Shown: positions 1-10,404 of the stretch, one piece after another | Layout of the letters: each line of letters starts with the position of its first letter | Numbering within the stretch: position 1 is the first letter of the stretch | From: Rhizobium sp. Leaf371 | GTDB taxonomy: Bacteria > Pseudomonadota > Alphaproteobacteria > Rhizobiales > Rhizobiaceae | Direction: 5' to 3' | NCBI RefSeq assembly: GCF_001424045.1 | Contig: NZ_LMQB01000027.1 | Location: forward strand, 124,001 to 188,000 | DNA length: 64,000 nt | Translations under genes and position numbers: made by a program | The notes under the pieces: generated by a model | Databases searched by the model: none | What the model was told of the DNA's origin: nothing | Seen by the model: only the letters and a program-made list of their open reading frames with translations

Positions 1-447
1 ACGCTCAAGGTGGGTCCAGCTGCGGACCAGACGGCCCTTCTGATAGTTCAGATGGGCCAGATCGACCTGCAGCGTACCTTCCTTGGTGGAGGCGCGACGG
101 CCAAAAATCTCGAGGATGAGGCCCGTCCGGTCGATGACCTTCGCGTTCCATTCCTTTTCGAGGTTTCGCTGCTGCACCGGCGTCAGCGGATGGTCCACGA
201 TCACGAGACCGGCATCCTGGGCGTCGAGAAGTTGCCCGATTTCCTCGATCTTGCCGCTGCCAAGCAGCGTTCCAGGCTTTGGCTGGGCGATCGGCACGAC
301 CAGACCCTGGACGACGGACAGGTCGATGGCGCGGGCAAGCCCGATCGTCTCCTCCAGACGTGCCTCGTCCGTGCGAACCGAATGCGGCTGCTCGGCCTGC
401 TGACGGCCTGTTTTCTTGACGACCGGGACGATGACCAGCGCCCGCAT
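1..447 (-). CDS. hflX: GTPase HflX, N-terminal part (cut by window edge)
   Basis: Ribosome-associated GTPase of the HflX family, which splits stalled ribosomes. Only the first 149 codons are present; the gene runs off the left edge in frame. The visible part is the N-terminal HflX domain, with segments such as LVIVPVVKK near the start, KPGTLLGSGK, VDHPLTPVQQRNLEKEW and DRTGLILEIFGRRA, all typical of the family. The GTP-binding motifs lie outside the window. The start chosen is the first ATG in frame (MRALVIVPV); the frame stays open upstream into hfq but offers no better start. It follows hfq by about 80 bases on the same strand, the usual hfq-hflX arrangement. Confidence 0.9.
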   Translation of the reverse strand, partial: MRALVIVPVVKKTGRQQAEQPHSVRTDEARLEETIGLARAIDLSVVQGLVVPIAQPKPGTLLGSGKIEEIGQLLDAQDAGLVIVDHPLTPVQQRNLEKEWNAKVIDRTGLILEIFGRRASTKEGTLQVDLAHLNYQKGRLVRSWTHLER

Positions 448-526
448 GTCGTCGCGGTGCTTTTCGGTCTCGGGAATGATGCTGTCTGGGGTATCGTTGT
501 GTTTTGTGATGGCTTCAGTCCGGTGT

Positions 527-769
527 TCAGGATGCGGATTCTTCGCTCTCGAACATCTGCATGGGCTGGCCCGGCATGATGGTCGAGATGGCGTGCTTGT
601 AAACGAGCTGGGAATGCCCGTCGCGCCGCAGCAGCACGCAGAAGTTATCGAACGAGGTCACGACGCCGGTCAGTTTGACGCCGTTGATGAGGAAGATGGT
701 AAGAGAGATCTTCTGTTTGCGGACCGTGTTGAGAAAAAGGTCCTGCAGGTTCTGAGAACGTTCCGCCAT
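527..769 (-). CDS. hfq: RNA chaperone Hfq
   Basis: Host factor Hfq, the hexameric Sm-like chaperone that pairs small RNAs with mRNAs. The 80-residue product has the Sm1 region ([22 protein letters not shown]) and the Sm2 motif YKHAIS near residue 60, with a short acidic tail. Length is normal for alphaproteobacteria. It lies between ntrX and hflX on the same strand, a conserved rhizobial order. About 190 bases separate it from ntrX, so it may have its own promoter. In this group Hfq affects nitrogen-fixation and small-RNA control; that is family knowledge, not visible here. Confidence 0.98.
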   Translation of the reverse strand: MAERSQNLQDLFLNTVRKQKISLTIFLINGVKLTGVVTSFDNFCVLLRRDGHSQLVYKHAISTIMPGQPMQMFESEESAS

Positions 770-957
770 AGCGCCGCTTCTTTCTTTATTGCCGGTTCGA
801 AAACAACCGGTTGATAGGTCTGCAAATCGAGAGTTGCCCCGTGCGCCTGCCCCTCAGACGCTGCGGAATCTGGTACCGCATCAAGGTCTCTTTCGCAATG
901 TCGAAAAAGCCTCTGCGATGTTTCCGTGACACGGTAGGTCCCGGCTTTCGCAGGGTC

Positions 958-2322
958 TCAGACCCCCAGAGACTTCAGCTTGCGATGCAGGGCGGAGCGC
1001 TCCATGCCCACGAACTCCGCGGTGCGCGAGATGTTTCCGCCGAAACGATTGATCTGGGCAATGAGATAATCCCGCTCGAACATCTCGCGCGCTTCGCGCA
1101 GCGGCAAGGTCATGATGTGCTGGTCGCCCTGCGCGGAAATCTTGGGCAGGCTGTCGCCCACTTCGGTCGGCAGCATATCGGCCGAGATGACCGTGTCCGG
1201 GCCATCGGAGCGCGCGAGGATCATCAGGCGTTCGATATTGTTGCGCAACTGGCGGATATTTCCCGGCCAGCCATGGGCCTGCAGCACTGCCAGCGCGTCG
1301 TCGCCGATCTTGCGCGAGCGGATGCCGGCCTGTTCGCTGATCTGGCGCATGAACATATCGACCAGGAACGGGATGTCCTCCCGGCGATCCGCAAGGGCGG
1401 GAACCCGAACCGGAATGACGGCCAGCCGGTGATAAAGATCCTCGCGGAAGGCGCCTTCGGCAATCAGGCTTTCGAGATTATAGGCGGTCGAAGAGATGAT
1501 GCGCACATCGACCTTGACGCGCTTCGAGCCACCGACGCGCTCGAACTGCTGATCCACGAGAACGCGCAGGATCTTGTTCTGCGTTTCCCGCGGCATCTCG
1601 CCGATCTCGTCGAGATAGAGCATGCCGCCATGGGCTTCCTCCAATGCGCCGGTCTTGCGCGGCTGGCCCGGCGTGCCCTCGGTGCCGAACAAGGCGATTT
1701 CCATGCGGTCGGGCGTGATCGCGGCCGCGTTCAGCGCCACGAAGGGGCCCGCAGCGCGCGCCGACTTCTTGTGGATCATCCGCGCCACCAGCTCCTTGCC
1801 CGAGCCGGATGGGCCGTGGATCATAATGCGGCTGTTGGTGGGCGCAACCTTCTCGATGGTCTGGCGCAACTGCGAAACGGCAACGGAGGTGCCGATCAAC
1901 TCGACGGGATCGCCGGAACGCTTTTTGAGCTCGGTGACCTCGCGCTTGAGCTTCGAGTTTTCGAGTGCCCGTTCCGCAATCAGGATCAGCCGGTCCGCCT
2001 TGAACGGCTTTTCGATAAAATCATAGGCGCCGCGCCGGATCGCAGACACGGCCGTCTCGATGTTGCCGTGGCCCGAGATCATCACGACCGGGAGATCGGG
2101 ATGGCGGCTCTTGATCTCGTCCAGCAGGGAAAGACCGTCGAGGCGGCTGCCCTGCATCCAGATATCGAGGAAGACAAGCCGCGGCACGCGGTCGGAGATC
2201 GCCGCCAGCGCGCTGTCGCTGTCGAACGCCATGCGCGTCTCGTAGCCTTCGTCGGACAGGATGCCGGAGACGATCTCGCGAATGTCCTGCTCGTCGTCTA
2301 CAACCAGAATATCAGCGGCCAT
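958..2322 (-). CDS. ntrX: Response regulator NtrX (sigma-54 AAA+ type)
   Basis: Response regulator paired with NtrY, linked to nitrogen, redox and cell-envelope control. It is 454 residues. The N-terminal receiver has D53 as the likely phosphorylated residue. A central AAA+ domain has the Walker A motif GPSGSGKEL and the Walker B-like region LYLDEIGEMP. A Fis-type helix-turn-helix closes the protein (ISRTAEFVGMERSALHRKL). The GAFTGA loop needed to contact sigma-54 is missing: after ALFGTEG the sequence reads TPGQPRKTGALEEAHGG. This is characteristic of NtrX and suggests it does not activate sigma-54 promoters. Its start overlaps the ntrY end by 11 bases, so the two are probably co-translated. 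Confidence 0.96.
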   Translation of the reverse strand: MAADILVVDDEQDIREIVSGILSDEGYETRMAFDSDSALAAISDRVPRLVFLDIWMQGSRLDGLSLLDEIKSRHPDLPVVMISGHGNIETAVSAIRRGAYDFIEKPFKADRLILIAERALENSKLKREVTELKKRSGDPVELIGTSVAVSQLRQTIEKVAPTNSRIMIHGPSGSGKELVARMIHKKSARAAGPFVALNAAAITPDRMEIALFGTEGTPGQPRKTGALEEAHGGMLYLDEIGEMPRETQNKILRVLVDQQFERVGGSKRVKVDVRIISSTAYNLESLIAEGAFREDLYHRLAVIPVRVPALADRREDIPFLVDMFMRQISEQAGIRSRKIGDDALAVLQAHGWPGNIRQLRNNIERLMILARSDGPDTVISADMLPTEVGDSLPKISAQGDQHIMTLPLREAREMFERDYLIAQINRFGGNISRTAEFVGMERSALHRKLKSLGV

Positions 2323-4684
2323 CGGTCAGTTCCCTACTTTGTCTGTCGTCGTCTTTATGCTCCGCATCTGCGGAGCCAGATTGCCTCAAGCGAGCCTCGG
2401 CAGAGGCCTCGGTGCCGTCGCCAGGCGCGCCGGATGTTCCCGGACGGTTGCGCTCGGCCTCCGGATTGATCGCGGGCGGCAGGATGATGCGAATCATCGC
2501 GCCGTGGCCCTGGTCGAAATCGGGCGGCGCATCGTGCAGTTCGAGATGTCCGCCATGGTCCTCGATAATCTTCTTCACGATCGCGAGGCCAAGACCCGTG
2601 CCCTTCTCGCGCATGGTCATATAGGGCTCCAGAATTCGGTGCCGATTCTCCGTCGGCAGGCCTTTGCCGTTGTCGACGATATCGACGACATAGGTGCCGC
2701 TCTTTTCGAGAAGACGCGAGCGGATCATGATCTTCAGCTCGTCGCGTCCCGCATCGGCCGGCAACGACTCGATCGATTCGACCGCGTTCTTGATGATGTT
2801 GCCAAAGGCCTGGCCCAGCATGCGGCCGTCGAACGAGCCATCCAGCGCCTCGTCGCCAAAATCGCGGATGAAGTGAATGTCGCTGCTGCCCATTTCCCGC
2901 AGGAAGACCGCGTCCTTGAGGATCGCCCGCAGGTCGGAGCGCTCCTTCGTCGGCTTCGGCATGCGGGCGAAGGAGGAGAACTCGTCGACCATCCGGCCGA
3001 TATCCTCGACCTGGCGGACGATCGTGTCCGTGCACTGATCGAACACCGCGCGGTCGTCCGGATTGATCTGCTTGCCATACCGGCGCTTCAGACGCTCGGC
3101 GGAGAGCTGGATGGGGGTCAGCGGGTTCTTGATTTCGTGCGCGATGCGACGGGCGACATCCGCCCAGGCCGTCGAGCGCTGGGCGATGACGAGGTCGGTG
3201 ATGTCGTCGAGGGTGATGACATAGGATTCGGCCGTATCGATCGTTTCCTCGCGCGTCACCTGAACGTTCAGCGTCCGTTCCTTGCCGTTGCGCATGATGT
3301 TGATCTGCTTGCGGAAGTCGTTTCTCGGCCGTGAAATCGCCTCCGTCAGGACCTCGTCGATCTCGGGCGCCACGTCGGCCAGACGCTCGCCGACGATGTC
3401 GAAGGTCGATCGGGACAAGAAGACTTCGGTCGAGGGGTTGGCGATGGTGATGCGGCGGTCGTCCTCGACGCCGATGACCGCGGCGGTCACGCCTGACAAC
3501 ACGGCCTCGATGAACCGGCGGCGATGGTCCATCTCGTCCTTGGCCTCAAGCAACTGGTGCTGCTGCGTGCGGATTTCCACGATCATCTTGTTGAACGTCC
3601 GTGACAGGCTGCCGACGTCGCCATCCACCGTATGGACGGCCACGACGACGTTGAGATTGCCGGACGCGACGCTGTCGGCGGCGCCGATCAGCAGCCGGAT
3701 GGGACGCACGATCCGGTCCGCGACCGCAATCGCCGCCCAGATCGCCGCCAGCAGCACGATGAGTGCGAAGCCGAGGTAAAGCACCCCGAAGGCGACCTGA
3801 AGCGAGGTCCGGCCGGCGGCCAGGTTGCGGTATTCCGCAACGTTCTCCTCCATCAGCCGCATGGAGTTCATCACTTTGGGATCGACGGTGCGAACGGTGT
3901 AGAGATAGGCGCCGGCGATGTTGTCGAGCGGAATGATCGCGCCGACGAGATTGGTGATGCCGGGCGGGATGAGCGTCGGCTGGCCCGAGACGGTGCTGGC
4001 CAGCGCGTCGACCGGAATGGCCGGGAGCGGTCGGTCGGTCGGAATGTTGGCCTGCAGGATCGCCTTGCCGTCGGCGCGCACGAGAAAGGCACCCAGCATG
4101 CCGCGTGCCCGCGCCTGCCGGGTCATGAGATCGACGAACCCCGTGCGATCGAGACTATAAAGCTGGCGGTTGCGCTCGAGATCCGTCGCCATGGACGCGG
4201 TCTGGCCCTGAAGGTAGCTCGCATTCTCCAGCACATAGGCCTGTGCGACATCGATGGAGGAGCGGACGATGGCCTGGGTGCGCAGCGAAAACCAGCGATC
4301 GAGCCCGACATCGAGCGTGATCGAGGCGAAGATGGCGACGAGAATGGCCGGCGTGATCGCGACGATGGAGAACAGCGCGACGATGCGCACATGCAGCCTG
4401 GCGGCGGCACGGCCCTTGTTGCGGGCGCGCAGCAGCCGCAGGATTTCGCGGCCGATCAGGTAGAACAGGCCGATGACGAACAGCGCATTGATCGCGGCCG
4501 AGGCGATGACGATATTGGTTTCCGGCTTGATCGGCGTCAAGCCGAGCAGTACCAGCAGCGAGATGATCGCGCAGGCGAGCGCGCCCGAGGCCAGCACGAG
4601 GCCCGGCAGCGCGAAAGCGGCGCGGCGATCCGTGCCATTGCCCGTCTCGTCGTTCGCCAATGGCAGTATCAGCCCTTCGGCCAT
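2312..4684 (-). CDS. ntrY: Membrane sensor histidine kinase NtrY
   Basis: Nitrogen-regulation sensor kinase partnered with NtrX. The product is about 790 residues. It has several hydrophobic N-terminal segments, a periplasmic or extracellular loop, then HAMP (around 310-365), PAS (around 390-490), the HisKA phosphoacceptor motif [19 protein letters not shown], and a HATPase domain with NIIKNAVESI, DNGKGLP and GTGLGLAIVKKI. The start chosen (MAEGLILPL) is five codons inside a slightly longer frame that begins at 4699; either is possible. The C-terminal tail after the kinase domain is low-complexity and charged. About 180 bases separate it from ntrC, enough for a separate promoter. Confidence 0.95.
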   Translation of the reverse strand: MAEGLILPLANDETGNGTDRRAAFALPGLVLASGALACAIISLLVLLGLTPIKPETNIVIASAAINALFVIGLFYLIGREILRLLRARNKGRAAARLHVRIVALFSIVAITPAILVAIFASITLDVGLDRWFSLRTQAIVRSSIDVAQAYVLENASYLQGQTASMATDLERNRQLYSLDRTGFVDLMTRQARARGMLGAFLVRADGKAILQANIPTDRPLPAIPVDALASTVSGQPTLIPPGITNLVGAIIPLDNIAGAYLYTVRTVDPKVMNSMRLMEENVAEYRNLAAGRTSLQVAFGVLYLGFALIVLLAAIWAAIAVADRIVRPIRLLIGAADSVASGNLNVVVAVHTVDGDVGSLSRTFNKMIVEIRTQQHQLLEAKDEMDHRRRFIEAVLSGVTAAVIGVEDDRRITIANPSTEVFLSRSTFDIVGERLADVAPEIDEVLTEAISRPRNDFRKQINIMRNGKERTLNVQVTREETIDTAESYVITLDDITDLVIAQRSTAWADVARRIAHEIKNPLTPIQLSAERLKRRYGKQINPDDRAVFDQCTDTIVRQVEDIGRMVDEFSSFARMPKPTKERSDLRAILKDAVFLREMGSSDIHFIRDFGDEALDGSFDGRMLGQAFGNIIKNAVESIESLPADAGRDELKIMIRSRLLEKSGTYVVDIVDNGKGLPTENRHRILEPYMTMREKGTGLGLAIVKKIIEDHGGHLELHDAPPDFDQGHGAMIRIILPPAINPEAERNRPGTSGAPGDGTEASAEARLRQSGSADAEHKDDDRQSRELTDGR

Positions 4685-4863
4685 GCGTATTCCACCCACT
4701 GACGGTCACCGGCAACAGCCGGTCCCGCTCGTCCCCCGGTCTGGGATAGACCAAGGCCCTGCCCCAACGACAATGCCGCCGACTCATCGCTTTCGCCTGG
4801 GTCGACATCATGTGTCACCCAAGCAACACAATGTGGCGTAAATGCAACGGTCGCTAGTGGGTG

Positions 4864-6318
4864 TCAAGCATTCCGCGAGCTGCGATAGACGGAGACGCCG
4901 AGTTCGCGGATCTTTTTGCGCAGTGTGTTCCGGTTCAGGCCGAGAAGATCGGCGGCTTTGATCTGGTTGCCGCGGGTCGCCGTCAGGGCTGCGAGAATCA
5001 GCGGATACTCCATTTCAGCCAGCACCCGATCGTAGAGACCGGAGGGCGGCAGGCCGTCGCCGAAACCAGCGAAGTACTGGCGCATGTTTTCCTCGACCGC
5101 CTGCGAGATCGACATCGAGCCGGAGCGCGCGCTCGCCTTCTCGATCGGGCTGTCGGGAATATCTGAGCGAAGCTCGCTCTCGATGATCTCCCGACTGATG
5201 ACCTCCTGCGGATAGAGCGCCGTCAGCCGGCGGACGACGTTTTCCAGCTCGCGGACATTGCCCGGCCAGGGATGCGACTTCATCAGTTCGAGCGCTTCCT
5301 GCTCGAAGCGCTTGACGTCGAGGCCTTCCTTCTCGGCCATCTGAACGAAATGGCGCACGAGATCCGGAATATCCTCCGCCCGGTCGCGCAGCGGCGGCAG
5401 GCGCAGCGGAACGACGTTCAGGCGGTAGTAGAGGTCCTCGCGGAAGAGGCCCTGGTTGATCGACTGTTTCAGATCCTTGTTGGTTGCCGCGACGATGCGG
5501 ACGTCGGAGCGGATCGGCGTCCGTCCGCCGACCGTCGTATACTCGCCCTGCTGCAGGACGCGAAGCAGCCTCGTCTGGGCATCCATCGGCATGTCGCCGA
5601 TTTCGTCGAGAAACAGCGTGCCGCCTTCGGCCTGTTCGAAACGGCCGGTCGAGCGGTTCTGCGCGCCGGTGAAGGCGCCCTTTTCATGCCCGAACAGTTC
5701 CGATTCGATGAGGTCGCGCGGAATGGCGGCCATGTTGATGGCGACGAAGGGGCCGTTGCGGCGCTTGCCGTAATCATGCAGCGCCCGCGCCACCAGTTCC
5801 TTGCCGGTACCGGATTCGCCGGTGATCATCAAAGTCAGGTCCGTCTGCATGAGACGGGCGAGCACGCGGTAGATTTCCTGCATGGCGGCGGAGCGTCCGA
5901 CCAGCGGCATGCCGTCCTGCGTGTCGTCGTCCATTTTCGCCGGCTTGCGCTTGGGTTCCGCCAGTGCCCGGCCGATGATCGCGATCAGTTCGGTCAGGTC
6001 GAAGGGCTTGGGCAGGTAGTCGTAGGCGCCCTTTTCCGACGCCTTGATGGCGGTCATGAACGTGTTCTGCGCGCTCATGACGAGCACTGGCAGCTCGGGT
6101 CGCGCCTTCTTGATGCGTGGCAGCAGGTCGAAGGCATTTTCGTCCGGCATGACGACGTCCGTCAGCACGAGATCGCCATCTCCTGCCGAGATCCAGCGCC
6201 AGAGGGTCGCGGCGTTCGAGGTGATGCGGACGTCGTAGCCGGCGCGGCTCAGCGCCTGGTTGAGCACGGTGCGGATGGCTGCGTCGTCGTCGGCAACGAG
6301 AATCGTGGCGCCAGTCAT
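4864..6318 (-). CDS. ntrC: Nitrogen regulation response regulator NtrC
   Basis: Sigma-54-dependent activator of nitrogen-assimilation genes, phosphorylated by NtrB. It is 484 residues: receiver with D54, AAA+ domain with Walker [10 protein letters not shown] and an intact GAFTGA loop ([10 protein letters not shown]), and a C-terminal Fis-type helix-turn-helix ([18 protein letters not shown]). The frame extends 35 codons further upstream, but the start at 6318 ([12 protein letters not shown]) matches the family and overlaps the ntrB stop by 4 bases, so the two are coupled. The presence of GAFTGA here, and its absence from the neighbouring NtrX, separates the two regulators clearly. Confidence 0.98.
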   Translation of the reverse strand: MTGATILVADDDAAIRTVLNQALSRAGYDVRITSNAATLWRWISAGDGDLVLTDVVMPDENAFDLLPRIKKARPELPVLVMSAQNTFMTAIKASEKGAYDYLPKPFDLTELIAIIGRALAEPKRKPAKMDDDTQDGMPLVGRSAAMQEIYRVLARLMQTDLTLMITGESGTGKELVARALHDYGKRRNGPFVAINMAAIPRDLIESELFGHEKGAFTGAQNRSTGRFEQAEGGTLFLDEIGDMPMDAQTRLLRVLQQGEYTTVGGRTPIRSDVRIVAATNKDLKQSINQGLFREDLYYRLNVVPLRLPPLRDRAEDIPDLVRHFVQMAEKEGLDVKRFEQEALELMKSHPWPGNVRELENVVRRLTALYPQEVISREIIESELRSDIPDSPIEKASARSGSMSISQAVEENMRQYFAGFGDGLPPSGLYDRVLAEMEYPLILAALTATRGNQIKAADLLGLNRNTLRKKIRELGVSVYRSSRNA

Positions 6319-7460
6319 CGGGTCTTCCCTTTTACAGCAATGGGTTCGGGGTCCTCGGCGGTCGGTCCCTTCGACGCAGGCATGAGGACGCGGAATATAG
6401 TGCGGCTGGTCTGGCTGTCGCATTCGACGATGCCGCCGTGACCGCCGATGATCTTCGCCACCAGCGCGAGGCCAAGGCCGGAGCCGTTGGTCTTGGTGGT
6501 GATGAATGGATCGAACAGATGCGGCACGAGGTCGGACGGCACGCCCGGGCCGTTGTCATGCACGCAGAATTCGAGCGGCAGCGATATCTTCTCCCGCGTG
6601 CCCGCGACCGAGAGACGGATGCCGGGGCGGTAGGCCGTCGTCAGCATGATCTCGCCATCCGGCTTGTCGCCGATCGCTTCGGCGGCATTCTTCACGAGAT
6701 TGAGGAACACCTGCACGAGCTGGTCGCGATTGGCATAGACCGGCGGCAGCGAGGGATCGTAGTTTTCGGTGATGCGGATGCGACGGGCAAAGCCCGCCCT
6801 CGCCACCGCCTTCACGTGATCGAGAATGGAGTGGATGTTCACCGGATGGCGGTCCACGGGCCGTTCGTCGGAGAACACCTCCATACGATCGACCAGCGAC
6901 ACGATGCGGTCGGTTTCGTCGCAGATCAGCCGCGTCAGCGCCCGGTCCTCGTCGTTGACGGAGCTTTCCAGCAACTGCGCCGCGCCGCGAATGCCGGAGA
7001 GCGGGTTCTTGATCTCGTGCGCCAGCATGGAGGCAAGACCGGTGACCGACCGGGCTGCGGCACGATGCGTCAGCTGCCGATCGATCTTGTCGGCCATCGA
7101 GCGTTCCTGAAAGACGATGACGACACTGCCCGGCTCGGACAGGACCGGCGCGACGTAGAGATCGACCAGTTTGTCGGCACCGAGGCGTGGCGACGACAGA
7201 TCCACCCGGTACTCGTTGACCGCCGCCCTGCGCTCGCGCACCTGCTCGATCAGGGTCAGGAGCGGACTGCCGAAGGGAATGAAGGTGCTGATGTCGTGAC
7301 GCGCGAGATGGTTGGCACTCGCGCCGAAGAAGGCTTCCGCCTCCCAGTTGGCGAAGGTCACGAGCCCTGCCTCGTTGACGAGGACCACCGGATTCTGGAT
7401 CGCGTTCAGCACCGCCATCGGCAACGCGGCCTTGGTGTCGTCGCTCATCTTGCCGCTCAT
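6315..7460 (-). CDS. ntrB: Nitrogen sensor kinase/phosphatase NtrB
   Basis: Cytoplasmic two-component kinase and phosphatase that acts on NtrC and is itself controlled by PII protein. It is 381 residues, with an N-terminal PAS domain (about 15-120), HisKA motif [17 protein letters not shown] with phosphoacceptor H148, and a HATPase domain ([29 protein letters not shown]). There are no membrane segments, as expected. The 3' end overlaps ntrC by 4 bases and the 5' end overlaps dusB by 4 bases, so dusB-ntrB-ntrC is a tight operon. An internal start four codons downstream (MSDDTK) is also possible. Confidence 0.97.
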   Translation of the reverse strand: MSGKMSDDTKAALPMAVLNAIQNPVVLVNEAGLVTFANWEAEAFFGASANHLARHDISTFIPFGSPLLTLIEQVRERRAAVNEYRVDLSSPRLGADKLVDLYVAPVLSEPGSVVIVFQERSMADKIDRQLTHRAAARSVTGLASMLAHEIKNPLSGIRGAAQLLESSVNDEDRALTRLICDETDRIVSLVDRMEVFSDERPVDRHPVNIHSILDHVKAVARAGFARRIRITENYDPSLPPVYANRDQLVQVFLNLVKNAAEAIGDKPDGEIMLTTAYRPGIRLSVAGTREKISLPLEFCVHDNGPGVPSDLVPHLFDPFITTKTNGSGLGLALVAKIIGGHGGIVECDSQTSRTIFRVLMPASKGPTAEDPEPIAVKGKTR

Positions 7461-8482
7461 GCCGCCATTGTCCTTTCAACCGCCGTCTCGCCATCCCGAA
7501 GAAGCTCGAGAAGACCGGAGAGCGCCGCCTTGTGATCCGTCGCCGTCAGCACCAATGCCTTGCGATGCCCGGGCGCATTGGCGGCAAACCGATCGATGTA
7601 CCAGCCGAGATGTTTTCGCGCATGGCGAAGCCCCGTCTCGAGTCCATAGAAGGCGAGCATCATCGCATAATGCTCGGCGATCACATCGAGACGCGCCTGT
7701 CCTTCCGGCTCCGCACAGGCACCGGCGAGAACGCCCGCGTGCCATGGCCGTCCCTGGCACGCGCGCCCGGTCATCACCGCATCGGCGCCCGAGCGCCTGA
7801 GAATTTCGGTCGCATCGTCCAGCGTCGTCACGTCGCCATTGGCAACGAGCGGCAGCGAGATCATGTCGCGCACCGCGCGGATCGCGTCCCAGTCCGCGTG
7901 CCCCTTGTAAAACTGCATGCGCGTGCGGCCATGAATCGTCACCATCCGAATCCCGGCTGCCTCGGCGCGACGGGCGATATCGGGTGCGTTCAGCGTCGTC
8001 TCGTCCCAGCCGAGCCGCATCTTCAACGTGACCGGGACATCGACGGCGCGAACCGTCGCCTCGATCAGGGTCAGCGCGTGATCCGGATCCCGCATCAAGG
8101 CCGAACCGGAATAGCCTCCGGTGACCTTCTTTGCCGGACAGCCCATATTGATGTCGATCACGTCGGCGCCGTTTCCGGCAGCGATCTTTGCCGCCTCCGC
8201 CATCCAGTGCGCTTCACGCCCGGCCAGCTGGACCATATGCGGCGTGATGCCTGCATTTTTGAGCCGCGCCCAACTCTCCCCTGCATTGCAAGCAAGCTCG
8301 CGACTTGCTACCATTTCGGTCACGACAAGGCCGGCGCCGTAGCGCCACGCCAGCTGACGGAACGGCAGATCAGTCACGCCGGACATGGGCGCAAGCACCA
8401 CGCGGTTTCGAAACGACATCCCTTCGATCGCGAAGGGCGATGACAATGTCGGCTGCTGCAATTGATTATCTTTCAGGCACAT
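7457..8482 (-). CDS. dusB: tRNA-dihydrouridine synthase (NifR3/DusB)
   Basis: FMN-dependent enzyme that reduces uridine to dihydrouridine in tRNA, named NifR3 in this genomic setting. The 341 residues show the TIM-barrel start ([19 protein letters not shown]), the catalytic cysteine motif [34 protein letters not shown], and the FMN phosphate site [12 protein letters not shown]. It is the first gene of the ntrBC operon in many alphaproteobacteria, as here. The promoter should lie in the 200-base gap shared with the divergent ispDF gene. Confidence 0.96.
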   Translation of the reverse strand: MCLKDNQLQQPTLSSPFAIEGMSFRNRVVLAPMSGVTDLPFRQLAWRYGAGLVVTEMVASRELACNAGESWARLKNAGITPHMVQLAGREAHWMAEAAKIAAGNGADVIDINMGCPAKKVTGGYSGSALMRDPDHALTLIEATVRAVDVPVTLKMRLGWDETTLNAPDIARRAEAAGIRMVTIHGRTRMQFYKGHADWDAIRAVRDMISLPLVANGDVTTLDDATEILRRSGADAVMTGRACQGRPWHAGVLAGACAEPEGQARLDVIAEHYAMMLAFYGLETGLRHARKHLGWYIDRFAANAPGHRKALVLTATDHKAALSGLLELLRDGETAVERTMAA

Positions 8483-8683
8483 GATTTTTCTGCACTATTT
8501 TTAGACATAGATATCGTCGTTGCCAAGCGCTTTCGCGCGACATCCGCAAATTTCCTCATTCGCCGTCCAGTTCGTCTGGCAAAGCCCGTCCGCGCGGGCT
8601 AAACGCGCTGTCATCGGCAGCGCGCCGATCCACGGCAGCGCGCACACCAGTTCCGGGTCCGGCAGGGAGGCGTCTTACAGCAG
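8483..8683. promoter_or_regulatory. Divergent intergenic region, dusB-ntrBC / ispDF
   Basis: This gap of about 200 bases must contain the promoters of the leftward dusB-ntrB-ntrC operon and the rightward ispDF-pncC pair. The side next to dusB is AT-rich (8460-8520). In enteric and rhizobial bacteria ntrBC is often autoregulated by NtrC; no clear paired NtrC box could be identified by eye. The inference of promoter function rests on gene orientation. Confidence 0.5.
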
Positions 8684-9892
8684 ATGCAGAGAGAACGCGA
8701 ACTTTCATGCGGCGTCGTCATCGTTGCCGCCGGCCGCGGCGAACGGGCCGGCGCCTCGACCGAGGGCCCGAAGCAGTATCGCCGGATCGGCGGACGGCCC
8801 GTCATCGCCTGGACCCTCGATGCCTTTGCGACATGGGGTAAGGCCGGCCCGATCGTCATCGTGATCCATTCGGACGACGAAGCGCTGCTCGAAACCGCAC
8901 TCGCTACCTGCAGGCCGCGCCCTGTCGTCACCATCGTCCCTGGCGGCGCAACGCGTCAGGCATCCGTGCTTGCCGGTCTCAAGGCCCTGTCCGAGCACGG
9001 CGTCGACTATGCGATGATCCAGGATGCGGTTCGGCCTTTCATCACGCCCGACCTTCTCGACCGATGCCTTGAGAAGCTTTCCGCCGGCTTTGACGCCGTG
9101 CTCCCGACGATCCCCGTAACGGACACGCTGAAACGCGCCTCTGCCATCGGCGACGTGCAGGAAACCGTGTCACGCGACAGGCTTTTTGCAGCGCAGACAC
9201 CGCAGTGCTTTGTCCTGTCCAAGATCCTGGATGCCCATGAGGCCGCCGCGAGTTCCGGGCGGTCGGACTTTACCGACGACGCCTCGATCGCCGAATGGGC
9301 GGGAATCCCGGTTGCGCTTGTCGAGGGCTCGGCGGACAATGTGAAGCTCACCACCCGACAGGATCTACTGATGGCGGACGAGAAACTGAGCGGACGCAGG
9401 ATCGATGTGCGGACCGGCAACGGCTACGATGTACACCAGCTCGTTCCCGGCGATGGCGTTACGCTCTGCGGCATCTTCATGCCCCACGACCAGTCGCTTC
9501 TCGGGCATTCCGATGCCGATGTCGCGCTCCACGCGCTGACGGATGCGCTGCTCGCGACCTGCGGCGCCGGCGATATCGGCGATCACTTTCCGCCCTCCGA
9601 CGACAGGTGGAAGGGCGCCGCGTCGCGGATCTTCCTGGAACACGCGGCCGAGATCGTCCGGCGGCATGGCGGCGTCGTCATGAACGCGGATATCTCCCTG
9701 ATCGCAGAGGCGCCGAAAATCGGTCCGCATCGGGACGCCATGCGGCAGGCCCTGTCGCAGATGCTGGGCATTTCGCTCGACCGCTGCTCGGTCAAGGCAA
9801 CGACGAACGAGAAGATCGGATTTGTCGGCCGCCGCGAAGGCATCGCGGCGATCGCCACGGCGACGGTCAGCTTCCCCGACGGTTTTCGATGA
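8684..9892 (+). CDS. ispDF: Bifunctional IspD-IspF (MEP pathway)
   Basis: Fusion enzyme of the non-mevalonate isoprenoid pathway: 2-C-methyl-D-erythritol 4-phosphate cytidylyltransferase (IspD) joined to 2-C-methyl-D-erythritol 2,4-cyclodiphosphate synthase (IspF). Residues 1 to about 225 show the nucleotidyltransferase start ([13 protein letters not shown] then [11 protein letters not shown]). Residues 243 to 402 are IspF, with the metal ligands in GYDVH and LLGHSDADV and the motif [13 protein letters not shown]. The fusion is common in alphaproteobacteria. Its stop overlaps the next gene's start by 4 bases (ATGA). Confidence 0.97.
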   Translation: MQRERELSCGVVIVAAGRGERAGASTEGPKQYRRIGGRPVIAWTLDAFATWGKAGPIVIVIHSDDEALLETALATCRPRPVVTIVPGGATRQASVLAGLKALSEHGVDYAMIQDAVRPFITPDLLDRCLEKLSAGFDAVLPTIPVTDTLKRASAIGDVQETVSRDRLFAAQTPQCFVLSKILDAHEAAASSGRSDFTDDASIAEWAGIPVALVEGSADNVKLTTRQDLLMADEKLSGRRIDVRTGNGYDVHQLVPGDGVTLCGIFMPHDQSLLGHSDADVALHALTDALLATCGAGDIGDHFPPSDDRWKGAASRIFLEHAAEIVRRHGGVVMNADISLIAEAPKIGPHRDAMRQALSQMLGISLDRCSVKATTNEKIGFVGRREGIAAIATATVSFPDGFR

Positions 9893-10404
9893 CCATCTGG
9901 CCCGACGATATCCGGCAATCCGCCGAACTGGTCCTCGAGCGCTTCGCTGAAAAAGGCTGGAGGATCGCCACGGCCGAGTCCTGCACAGGCGGTATGATCG
10001 CAGGCGCCCTGACCGAGATACCCGGCTCCTCCCGCGCGGTCGATCGCGGCTTCGTCACCTATTCGAACGCGGCGAAGATGGACATGCTGGGCGTCGACGC
10101 TGCCACGCTCCAGCACTTCGGCGCGGTCTCGCGCGAGACGGCGCTGGAGATGGCGCGCGGCGCGCTGGGAAACTCGAAAGCGAACGTTGCGGTCGCCGTG
10201 ACGGGTGTCGCGGGACCGGGTGGCGGATCGGAGGAAAAGCCGGTCGGTCTGGTGCATATCGCTGCCGCCACGCGCAAGGGAACGATCCTGCATCGCGAGA
10301 TGCGTTACGGCGATATCGGCCGGGATCAGGTGCGGCTATCCACGATCCGGACCGCGCTCGCTCTGCTTCGGGATTGCGTCGATCAGGCGTTCGCGCCGGT
10401 ATAG
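9889..10404 (+). CDS. pncC: Nicotinamide-nucleotide amidohydrolase (CinA C-terminal domain)
   Basis: Stand-alone CinA C-terminal domain, a family that deamidates nicotinamide mononucleotide in pyridine nucleotide recycling. The 171 residues show the family motifs [35 protein letters not shown] and [19 protein letters not shown]. The N-terminal MoaB-like domain of full-length CinA is absent, the usual form in this group. The start ATG overlaps the ispDF stop by 4 bases. Its 3' end overlaps the convergent RatA-like gene by 22 bases, so the two genes share no terminator space. Confidence 0.93.
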   Translation: MTIWPDDIRQSAELVLERFAEKGWRIATAESCTGGMIAGALTEIPGSSRAVDRGFVTYSNAAKMDMLGVDAATLQHFGAVSRETALEMARGALGNSKANVAVAVTGVAGPGGGSEEKPVGLVHIAAATRKGTILHREMRYGDIGRDQVRLSTIRTALALLRDCVDQAFAPV

